From Promethearchaeota archaeon (GTDB taxonomy: Archaea > Asgardarchaeota > Lokiarchaeia > Sigynarchaeales > SOKP01): DNA of 5,361 bases. The position numbers were made by a program, and so were the translations under genes. The DNA is taken from NCBI GenBank assembly GCA_019057735.1, contig JAHLWV010000178.1, positions 1-5,361 of the forward strand, in the 5' to 3' direction. Of this stretch, positions 1-5,314 are shown piece by piece (positions within the stretch are counted from its first letter, which is position 1; the number at the start of each line of letters is the position of its first letter). The notes beneath the pieces are model-generated. The model did not search any database. It was not told the origin of the DNA and saw only the letters and a program-made list of their open reading frames with translations.

Positions 1-660
1 ATCGATAGAGCAGACTCTGAAAAAGGAGAAAAGACACTATATACGATTAACATAACAAGTAAATTTCCAGAGATGTTTGAATACGCTGATAAAATGATCG
101 AATTAGGCGCAAACGCACTTATGATAAATTACCTCACCGCAGGTTTTGAAGCTCTAAGAGCTATTGCTGAGGACCCTTCTATAAAAGTACCGATTTTAGG
201 TCATATGGATTTTGCTGGCGCGTATTTTGGTGGTCATTGGACGGGTTTAACAAGCATGATAACACTTGGAAAATTCCCTAGAATGTGTGGAGCGGACACA
301 GTCGTAATTCCTGCCCCTTATGGAAAGGCAGAAATTTTAGACGAACGTTATGAACAAAATTTAAAGGTTTTAAGATATCCGTTTCAACACATAAAACCTA
401 CGCTACCTATGCCTAGTGGTGGTATTACGCAAGGTATGGTTGAAAAAACTATGAAAGAAGCCGGAAAGGATATTCTTATAGGAAGTGGCGGTGGAATTCA
501 TAGTCATCCAGATGGACCAACTGCGGGCGCGAAAGCGTTTAGACAAGCAATTCACGCTGTAATGAATGGGATCACCGTTAAGCAGTATGCTAAAGAGCAT
601 GAAGAGTTAGGTAAAGCTCTTGGAGTATGGGGAACAGGAAAAACAGCTCTAATTGAATAA
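1..660 (+). CDS. RuBisCO-like protein (form IV), C-terminal 219 residues
   Basis: This is the C-terminal half of a RuBisCO large-chain superfamily protein. The frame is open from base 1, so the start lies upstream; the family is usually about 400 residues, so roughly the first 200, with the catalytic Lys-Asp-Glu metal site, are outside the window. Visible are LTAGFEALRAIAED, the barrel strand VPILGHMDFAGAYF (fragment residues about 64-77), CGADTVVIPAPYGKAE with the loop-6 region, PSGGI (about 138-142) and GSGGGIHSHPDGPTAGAKAFR (about 161-181). The last two match the phosphate-binding loops of RuBisCO. The His of the HR pair is kept but Arg is replaced by Met, and the HSGT motif is replaced by PAPYG, as in form IV proteins such as MtnW; a Lys does remain at the loop-6 position. 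True carboxylation is therefore unlikely. Enolase or isomerase chemistry in sulfur or methylthio-sugar metabolism is the family precedent, but the substrate here is unknown. A T-rich tract follows the TAA stop. Confidence 0.9.
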   Translation: MDRADSEKGEKTLYTINITSKFPEMFEYADKMIELGANALMINYLTAGFEALRAIAEDPSIKVPILGHMDFAGAYFGGHWTGLTSMITLGKFPRMCGADTVVIPAPYGKAEILDERYEQNLKVLRYPFQHIKPTLPMPSGGITQGMVEKTMKEAGKDILIGSGGGIHSHPDGPTAGAKAFRQAIHAVMNGITVKQYAKEHEELGKALGVWGTGKTALIE

Positions 661-680
661 TTTTTTATTTTTTTATTTTT
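661..680 (+). terminator. T-tract terminator after the RuBisCO-like gene
   Basis: Immediately after the TAA stop the plus strand reads an almost pure run of T broken by two A residues. Archaeal RNA polymerase terminates at such U-rich tracts without needing a hairpin. It lies in the 35-base gap between convergent genes and serves the plus-strand gene; on the minus strand the same stretch is A-rich and would not terminate the opposing gene. Confidence 0.65.
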
Positions 681-695
681 TATCCTCAAAGCGTT

Positions 696-1652
696 TTATT
701 GAATATATCTATTCAAAAGAACTCTACAATATGGGTTAAAATCTTTATTTTTAACATTTTTACTTATATCATTCCCACAAAGATCTACAAATTGAAGATT
801 TGTAAGCTGATTAATATACTCTAAATTTTTTAGGTCACTAATCTGATTATTAGGTAAAACCAGATGTGTCAGATTCTCTAGTTCATTTATTCCCTCCAAA
901 TCCCCAATTTGGTTATTTGATAAGTCTAAGGTTTTTAAATGCTTTAAATTACTTAAACCGGTTATTTGAGAGAGGCTACGAATGTTGTTCTTCCATCCCC
1001 ATGGCGTTCCTTTTACTTCAAATTCAAGATAATCGGATAGATCTAATTTATCTATCAATAATAGTTTTTCATCTAATTCGAAATAAGCATTAGGGATTTC
1101 TTCGATTAAATTTTTAATGGTTAAAAAATTGATGAGAATTGCTGCGAGTTGTTCAGGAGATAATTTGTTGATTAAGTTTCTCTTGAAATATGATTTTAAC
1201 GCTTTACGATATTTTTTGTTCCCAAACCCTTTGTCAACATTAAGATATTTTATATCTCTAATTTTTTTTAGATGTTCAATTAAAATAGACTTCGCTTCGC
1301 TTGTTTGTATCTTAACTAGTGAATTTACTACTGTTACTAAGCAATGATAGGAAGTTTCGTGCTGGATAACCCATAGAAATACGGGAAGACTGATTTCAAG
1401 AAAATTAATGCTTACATACTTTGCCGCAGCATTTCTTATAACTTCACTAGAGTCTGAAAGAAGTAAGTTTTCAAAGAACTCAAATAAGGTCTTAGTTGCA
1501 ATTTTTAACGTATTAAGAATGTTAATGGCTTCCAATCTGAAATTTTCTTCGTCGTAATTTTCAATTATGGAAGTTAACAGTTTCGTTGCTGTAGACTTAT
1601 CTATGTACCTATTGTTATAATCTTCTAGTATGGTTTGAGGATTTAAAATCAT
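696..1652 (-). CDS. HEAT-like / SDS22-like leucine-rich-repeat protein, 318 aa
   Basis: This is a predicted cytoplasmic scaffold protein with two solenoid parts; no enzymatic motif, signal peptide or membrane segment is seen. Residues about 15-135 are helical with HEAT-like character (LLSDSSEVIRNAAAKYVSIN and neighbouring helix pairs). A basic stretch (about 141-165, GFGNKKYRKALKSYFKRN) and an acidic helical region follow. The motif GTPWGWKNNIRSLSQI (about 215-230) leads into about three 22-residue leucine-rich repeats: LKHLKTLDLSNNQIGDLEGI, LENLTHLVLPNNQISDL and LTNLQFVDLCGNDIS (about 237-297). The LxxLxLxxNxI pattern is that of SDS22-like repeats, which mediate protein-protein contacts. The ATG at 1652 is the first in frame; no clear Shine-Dalgarno sequence precedes it. 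It is the last of three minus-strand genes, 73 bases downstream of the zinc-ribbon gene, and converges on the RuBisCO-like gene. HEAT plus LRR proteins are frequent in Asgard genomes, but the partner and role are unknown. Confidence 0.85.
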   Translation of the reverse strand: MILNPQTILEDYNNRYIDKSTATKLLTSIIENYDEENFRLEAINILNTLKIATKTLFEFFENLLLSDSSEVIRNAAAKYVSINFLEISLPVFLWVIQHETSYHCLVTVVNSLVKIQTSEAKSILIEHLKKIRDIKYLNVDKGFGNKKYRKALKSYFKRNLINKLSPEQLAAILINFLTIKNLIEEIPNAYFELDEKLLLIDKLDLSDYLEFEVKGTPWGWKNNIRSLSQITGLSNLKHLKTLDLSNNQIGDLEGINELENLTHLVLPNNQISDLKNLEYINQLTNLQFVDLCGNDISKNVKNKDFNPYCRVLLNRYIQ

Positions 1653-1663
1653 GATGAGTGTAA

Positions 1664-1680
1664 TTCGATATAATTAACTT
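1664..1680 (-). promoter_or_regulatory. Possible TATA-like element before the HEAT-LRR gene
   Basis: On the minus strand AAGTTAATTATATCG sits about 15-28 bases before the ATG at 1652. It resembles an archaeal TATA box, but its centre is slightly closer to the ATG than ideal for a leaderless transcript. Another AT-rich candidate (TTTTTAAATTT, around 1705-1715) lies further upstream and overlaps the possible end of the preceding gene, so the choice is uncertain. Confidence 0.25.
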
Positions 1681-1694
1681 CGCATTTTGGTGAT

Positions 1695-1715
1695 TAAAAA
1701 TTCTAAATTTAAAAA
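1695..1715 (-). terminator. Possible T-tract terminator of the zinc-ribbon gene
   Basis: Minus-strand reading just beyond the TAG stop gives ATTATTTTTAAATTTAGAATTTTT, two runs of five T within about 30 bases. This would suit archaeal U-tract termination. The whole intergenic stretch is very AT-rich, so the signal is weak, and partial read-through into the HEAT-LRR gene is possible. Confidence 0.3.
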
Positions 1716-1725
1716 TAATATTTTG

Positions 1726-2871
1726 CTAATTAAATTTACGTTCTATTACATTTTTCATTAATTCCTTGAGTTGAGATTTTAATTTATTAAAAGGTCTCAA
1801 ATTACCTGAAAATGGTGAATCTAAACCATTATTCAATATTGGCTCTAGTTGAGCTTCTAAAATATCGATTTTCTTTAAATTTCCTTCGCTCAAACATGAA
1901 AGGAAATAATCATTTCTGTATTTTTTAAAAGTTAAAAAACGATAATTCTGGAAACCTAATTTTACTGCTATCCATCGAGGGTAAGCGCCTGTGTTTCCTA
2001 ACGTGTTTGCCGCAATTGCTTCTACTTTTGCAGTAAGCAATGATTCTTTCATTTCAAATTCTTCTGCTGGATCTTCAAATTCACCAGGAACTTTTACATC
2101 CAACCTATTTTCATCATCAAGTAAGAGGGAAATTACACCAATAGACATTGATGACAATCCAACATAATCTAATCGTAACCAATCCTCTACGTAAGGGATT
2201 TCTTGATCTGAAAATACTTCTTGTAATTCTAAATATTCGTTTAATATGAACTGCAAATTACTTGAAAACTTTCTTTCCATATTAGACTTATCGAGATTAC
2301 TTAAGTTTTTAATATCTTTATTTTGAATTATATCTGAAAAGAATTTAGCCATTTGCTCAAGAAACCATTTCCCTTTTTTATCGGGGAACTTGCCGTAGAT
2401 AACGTAAATAATTTTATTCTTCTCAAAGAATTGGCATTTTTCTTCTTCGTTATTTTCAGACTTAAGCAACATTTTATCTAGATCTCCACCTAAAATACTA
2501 GTAGCGATGAAATCTAGATTATTTGTCAATTCTAATAAATAGAGCCACTTCTTATTGCTCGCAAATAGCTGAGTTCTATCTGTTGTCGTTATTCCGCAAA
2601 ACTTTAGATACTCCATATCTCCATTTAAATTAATTATATCTTGGTTCAATGAAATATTCTTAACCTTTGCTTTTTTTCTCACACCGGGTAATTTTTTTGC
2701 GACTGTTTCCTTTTTAGGTACGAATTCTTGAGGTGTGATCTTTTTAGAGCCCTTGTCTGATTGATCATTATATTTGTAACCACCAACTAAGAATGTTCCA
2801 CATCTAGGGCATAACTGGTCCTTTGGAAAAGGTTTCACGATTTTATATCCACAATTTTCACACTTAATAAT
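1726..2871 (-). CDS. Zinc-ribbon protein with longin-like and possible roadblock-like domains, about 381 aa
   Basis: I do not recognise a named family. From an ATT codon at 2871, the N-terminus is a four-cysteine zinc ribbon, CENC-x13-CPRC (C4, C7, C21, C24). A Lys-rich, probably disordered linker follows (about 40-73). Residues about 85-215 alternate strands and helices; NKIIYVIYGKFPDKKGKWFL (about 152-171) plus the next helix resembles the strand-strand-helix core of longin/SNARE-like domains. Residues about 233-350 (LSSMSIGVISLLLDDENRLD, then a long helix, then strands FLTFKKY and YFLSCLSEGN) look like a second roadblock/longin-type fold. Such domains act in small-GTPase and trafficking regulators of eukaryotes and occur in Asgard archaea, so a cytoplasmic adaptor or GTPase-regulator role is an inference. 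The only standard in-frame start is GTG at 2838, which would remove the first CxxC pair; the frame is open to a TAA at 2905-2907, with no ATG, GTG or TTG before 2838. AAGGGA precedes the ATT codons at 2871 and 2868. Confidence 0.75.
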   Translation of the reverse strand: MIKCENCGYKIVKPFPKDQLCPRCGTFLVGGYKYNDQSDKGSKKITPQEFVPKKETVAKKLPGVRKKAKVKNISLNQDIINLNGDMEYLKFCGITTTDRTQLFASNKKWLYLLELTNNLDFIATSILGGDLDKMLLKSENNEEEKCQFFEKNKIIYVIYGKFPDKKGKWFLEQMAKFFSDIIQNKDIKNLSNLDKSNMERKFSSNLQFILNEYLELQEVFSDQEIPYVEDWLRLDYVGLSSMSIGVISLLLDDENRLDVKVPGEFEDPAEEFEMKESLLTAKVEAIAANTLGNTGAYPRWIAVKLGFQNYRFLTFKKYRNDYFLSCLSEGNLKKIDILEAQLEPILNNGLDSPFSGNLRPFNKLKSQLKELMKNVIERKFN

Positions 2872-2875
2872 TTCG

Positions 2876-2881
2876 TCCCTT
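2876..2881 (-). promoter_or_regulatory. Shine-Dalgarno-like site supporting an ATT start
   Basis: The minus strand reads AAGGGA-CGAA-ATT-ATT-AAG-TGT. The purine-rich AAGGGA lies 4 bases before the ATT at 2871 and 7 before the ATT at 2868. Either start gives a complete zinc ribbon (MIKCENCG or MKCENCG). The GTG at 2838 lacks a comparable site: it is preceded by GGATATAAAATC, with only GGA about 9 bases away. Confidence 0.45.
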
Positions 2882-2976
2882 CGGGTAGAAAAAGGATTTG
2901 GAATTTAAAATCAACTCGGAAATAATTTTAGTATCATGTGGATTATTAAACCTAATAAATAATTATTGCTTGAAGT

Positions 2977-2990
2977 AAATAAAAAATTTT
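2977..2990 (-). terminator. Possible T-tract terminator of hisC
   Basis: About 17-30 bases beyond the hisC TGA stop the minus strand reads AAAATTTTTTATTTAC. The run of six T followed by more T is compatible with archaeal U-tract termination and would separate hisC from the zinc-ribbon gene. The surrounding DNA is AT-rich, so confidence is modest. Confidence 0.35.
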
Positions 2991-3006
2991 GCAAATACTC
3001 TAACAA

Positions 3007-4098
3007 TCATAAATATTTCTTAACAATAGATGCAAAAGCTTCAAGAAATTTAGCATTTTCTTCTTCAGTTCCAACAGTGATTCTAATATAATTGTAAAGA
3101 CCGGGTTTACTGAAATGCCTTACTAAAAATTTGAGATCTTTCAAATCCCATAAAAATTTTAGTGTCTTTGATTTGTCATCAAACTTGACAAAGATAAAAT
3201 TAGCGTCAGAAGGTAACACGCTAATTCCAGAGTAGCCATTCAAGTTTTCAGATAACTTGTTTCTTTCCGTTAATATTTTTTTATTTTGTTCGTAAACTTT
3301 ATTCCTGTGTTTAATACAGGAAAGTGCAGCTATCTGTGCAATTTGACTGGTATTAAATGGTAATTTAACCCGATTCATCTCTTTAATTATCTCAGCATCA
3401 GCTAACGCGTAACCAATTCTCAACGAAGCAAGAGAAAATGTTTTTGAGAAACTTCGGCAAACTATTAAGTTTTTGACATCTTTCAATAATGGAAGACATG
3501 TATAATCGGAAAAATCGGCGTATGATTCATCTACTACAACAATTCCAGGAAAATTATAACATATTTTCAGGATCGTATCATTATCATATGATTTCCCGTT
3601 AGGATCGTTTGGAGAATTAATAAATAAGAGTTTCCCTTTTTGGTCATAAACACTTTCAGGTATACTGAAATCTTCGTTCAATTTTATTTCATTTATTTTA
3701 GCGTTATAAAGATTAGCTAAAACATTATATAAGTTGTAAGAAGGGTAAAATATAACAACTTCATCTCCAGGATCCACAAACACTTTGAAAATTACATCTA
3801 AAACATCTGCTGAACCATTTCCTAAGAAAACTGTGTTTCTATTAGTTAAAGTGTTTTTATCTCTTAACAGTTGGTTGAGAATTGCCTTACGAACCTCAAG
3901 AGCACTTGGATCTGGATATTTTCTTAGGAAATTTTTGTTTTTTAGTGCTGCATTTATATCCAATAGTATTTCTTCTATTGGTGGGTATGCATTTTCATTA
4001 ATATTTAATTTTACCCAATTTTCCCCTACGGGTTGTTCACCCGATTCAAAAGCTTTGTAGTTGCTTAAGTTTTCTCTAAATAATTTTTCTAATTCCAT
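3007..4098 (-). CDS. hisC: Histidinol-phosphate aminotransferase, 363 aa
   Basis: This is a fold-type I, PLP-dependent aminotransferase that converts imidazole acetol phosphate and glutamate to histidinol phosphate and 2-oxoglutarate in histidine synthesis, in the cytoplasm. Landmarks in order: LNINENAYPP (31-40, the LNxNENPY substrate loop); GNGSAD (93-98, cofactor phosphate cup); NSPNDPNG (161-168, the NPNNPTG motif); VVVDESYADF (187-196, with D190 and Y193 contacting the pyridine ring); RSFSKTFSLASLRIGYA (215-231), where K219 is the Schiff-base lysine and R227 binds phosphate; and IRITVGTEEEN (338-348) with the substrate-carboxylate arginine R339. The length is typical of the family and no key residue is missing. 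The ATG at 4098 is preceded by CGGGGTTTAAC, a weak Shine-Dalgarno-like GGGG. No other his genes are nearby, so it appears to be an orphan. A related aminotransferase of phenylalanine or tyrosine synthesis cannot be fully excluded, since HisC-family enzymes can overlap in substrate. Confidence 0.9.
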   Translation of the reverse strand: MELEKLFRENLSNYKAFESGEQPVGENWVKLNINENAYPPIEEILLDINAALKNKNFLRKYPDPSALEVRKAILNQLLRDKNTLTNRNTVFLGNGSADVLDVIFKVFVDPGDEVVIFYPSYNLYNVLANLYNAKINEIKLNEDFSIPESVYDQKGKLLFINSPNDPNGKSYDNDTILKICYNFPGIVVVDESYADFSDYTCLPLLKDVKNLIVCRSFSKTFSLASLRIGYALADAEIIKEMNRVKLPFNTSQIAQIAALSCIKHRNKVYEQNKKILTERNKLSENLNGYSGISVLPSDANFIFVKFDDKSKTLKFLWDLKDLKFLVRHFSKPGLYNYIRITVGTEEENAKFLEAFASIVKKYL

Positions 4099-4151
4099 GT
4101 TAAACCCCGATTTTTTAACTACAGATTAAATGCCAGTCAAATCTTAATTCT

Positions 4152-4166
4152 TTAATATTTTAAGTA
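4152..4166 (-). promoter_or_regulatory. Possible TATA-like element of hisC
   Basis: The minus strand reads ACTTAAAATATTAAAG about 55-68 bases before the hisC ATG. It resembles an archaeal TATA region and would give a leader of roughly 30-40 bases that could carry the GGGG site. A nearer alternative, TTTAAT around 4124-4129, would give a leaderless transcript. The choice rests on base composition only. Confidence 0.25.
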
Positions 4167-4176
4167 ACATAATGCT

Positions 4177-4251
4177 TACATTTATTTTTTGTCTTTATCA
4201 TAAGTTTTTTCAAGCGTGATAAAAAGACAAAAAACTCAATTTTTAAATGTA
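4177..4251. repeat. Long imperfect inverted repeat between divergent hisC and gelsolin-like genes
   Basis: The left arm TTTTTTGTCTTTATCA (4185-4200) is the reverse complement of TGATAAAAAGACAAAAAA (4217-4234) apart from two extra bases in the right arm. The arms enclose a 16-base loop. Outer arms TACATTTA (4177-4184) and TAAATGTA (4244-4251) also pair, separated from the inner right arm by nine unpaired bases. The structure lies 78 bases from the hisC start and 61 bases from the gelsolin-like start. Because both genes point away from it, it is not a terminator for either. It could be a shared operator, a structured small RNA, or the remnant of a small mobile element. Confidence 0.65.
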
Positions 4252-4265
4252 TGAAATCTATTAAT

Positions 4266-4286
4266 TTTATAATATTATTTTATTAT
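4266..4286 (+). promoter_or_regulatory. Probable TATA region of the gelsolin-like gene
   Basis: The stretch TTTATAATATTATTTTATTA ends about 27 bases before the ATG at 4313. A TATA box at TTTTATTA would place the transcript start close to the ATG; one at TTTATAAT would give a leader of about 15-20 bases. No Shine-Dalgarno sequence precedes the ATG, which favours a leaderless or nearly leaderless mRNA. Confidence 0.35.
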
Positions 4287-4312
4287 CATACATAACCAGA
4301 AGTTTGATTTAA

Positions 4313-5197
4313 ATGGATTTCGCTATAATGTTTAAAGTCTTGGAAGGGGGAGTAAGTGAACCAATTAAGTGGTCAAAAGACCATTTAACTCCTGAAAGTA
4401 ACATTATCATTTTGGATGAAGGTTCTTCTTCAGTGTTTTTGTGGTATGGATCTAAACAGGGTTTAGTTTCTAGACGAACTGCCCTTCGACAAGCAGAATC
4501 GCTTAAAGGGCACGGGTTTTCTGTAGGAAGAAGCATTGTGGGGAGAGATATAAAGGAATTAATAGAAATCGATCAAAGAAAGCTCGGTAGAGTTCCTGAA
4601 GTCGATGATCTACATGATAATTTACAAACTCTCCTTAATAGAGGATTCAAATACTTAGATGACTATACTGTTACTTTTGATGTTGATGGAGATTTTCCCT
4701 CAGCAATTAAACCTACATCTAAGCCTGTTTCAACTGAAGCACCAAAATCAGAGCCAGCAGCGGTGTCAGTAAATAAACCTGAACCCGTAGTGATTAAAAC
4801 GCAATCAGCGCCAGTTAAAGAAAAAATGAAACGCGCTTCGGAATATGACACTGAACCTGATCTTCCTAAAAAGACTATCCCTATTAGTAGTCAAAAAATT
4901 GAAGACATTCCAAAGTCTACCATAGAGCATGTTACTGCACCAGAACCTAAATTAGACCTTTCAATACAAGCCAAAATAGGATTTGTTTTGATTGGCGTTT
5001 TAGATCACTACAATGATATTTGGATTTCAAAAAAAGAGGATGGTACCTATTCTGTTGAACACATGGATGGAAAAGTATGTGAGTTTTCGAATTCTGATGG
5101 AAAGATAAAATTCTCCTCAGATTCTTTCTCTGGAATTTCTACTAATGTTAAAACAGAAATTCAGAAGAAATTTGTAGAACTGTCAAAATTACTATAG
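4313..5197 (+). CDS. Gelsolin-like domain protein with disordered linker and unassigned C-terminal domain, 294 aa
   Basis: Residues about 5-125 contain NIIILDEGSSSVFLWYGSK (30-48) followed by the helix VSRRTALRQAESLKGHG. This is the core strand-turn-strand-helix signature of gelsolin/ADF-like domains (LDxG...VFxWxG...A...A). The domain continues with IVGRDIKELIEIDQRKLGR and ends with DDYTVTFDVDG. Residues about 128-215 form a low-complexity linker rich in Pro, Lys, Glu, Ser and Thr, probably disordered. Residues about 216-294 make a compact C-terminal domain (IGFVLIGVLDHYNDIWISK, then strands, then a final helix EIQKKFVELSKLL) that I cannot assign. No signal peptide or membrane segment is evident, so it should be cytoplasmic. 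Gelsolin domains bind actin in eukaryotes and in Asgard archaea; binding here is inferred only, and a gelsolin fold acting in another complex, as in Sec23/Sec24, is an alternative. An in-frame ATG at 4328 would shorten it by five residues. It is transcribed divergently from hisC. Confidence 0.8.
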   Translation: MDFAIMFKVLEGGVSEPIKWSKDHLTPESNIIILDEGSSSVFLWYGSKQGLVSRRTALRQAESLKGHGFSVGRSIVGRDIKELIEIDQRKLGRVPEVDDLHDNLQTLLNRGFKYLDDYTVTFDVDGDFPSAIKPTSKPVSTEAPKSEPAAVSVNKPEPVVIKTQSAPVKEKMKRASEYDTEPDLPKKTIPISSQKIEDIPKSTIEHVTAPEPKLDLSIQAKIGFVLIGVLDHYNDIWISKKEDGTYSVEHMDGKVCEFSNSDGKIKFSSDSFSGISTNVKTEIQKKFVELSKLL

Positions 5198-5198
5198 A

Positions 5199-5219
5199 TT
5201 TTTTTTCCTATTTTTTTTT
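5199..5219 (+). terminator. Double T-tract terminator after the gelsolin-like gene
   Basis: Directly after the TAG stop come two runs of nine T separated by CCTA or CCTA-like bases. No hairpin is needed for archaeal U-tract termination. It isolates the gelsolin-like gene from the following gene, which has its own TATA box. Confidence 0.65.
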
Positions 5220-5287
5220 AATATTGGAGTTTAAATTTTAAGCCTTTTTCTTACATAATAAGAATTTCGATAGTGACATAACCTTAA

Positions 5288-5300
5288 TTTTATATAAAAT
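5288..5300 (+). promoter_or_regulatory. TATA box of the gene starting at 5315
   Basis: TTTTATATAAAAT is a near-ideal archaeal TATA box. Its centre lies about 22-25 bases before the ATG at 5315, so transcription should begin at or within a few bases of the start codon. With no Shine-Dalgarno sequence in AGTAAAGTTATT, a leaderless mRNA is the simplest reading. Confidence 0.6.
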
Positions 5301-5314
5301 AGTAAAGTTATATT

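Noticed and set aside
403..600. Minus-strand open frame of 65 codons
   Set aside because: It is antisense to the phosphate-binding loops of the RuBisCO-like protein.
866..1347. Two plus-strand open frames of about 75 codons
   Set aside because: Both are antisense to the HEAT-LRR gene, whose repeat pattern is unambiguous; their products are hydrophobic by-products of the opposite strand.
2908..3006. Possible small gene or RNA between hisC and the zinc-ribbon gene
   Set aside because: The stretch is AT-rich, has no open frame of useful length and no convincing stem; I see only a T-tract on the minus strand.
3785..4060. Plus-strand open frame of 91 codons
   Set aside because: It is antisense to the conserved N-terminal region of hisC and carries no family pattern.
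4185..4234. Inverted repeat read as an intrinsic terminator
   Set aside because: Both neighbouring genes are transcribed away from it, so there is no transcript for it to end unless an unknown RNA crosses the region.
4309..4536. Open frame of 75 codons on the minus strand
   Set aside because: It lies opposite the N-terminal coding part of the gelsolin-like gene, has no recognisable motif and an unnatural composition; the plus-strand frame is clearly the real one.
4663..4851. Minus-strand open frame of 62 codons
   Set aside because: It is a shadow of the Pro/Lys/Glu/Thr-rich linker of the gelsolin-like protein; such composition keeps the opposite strand open.
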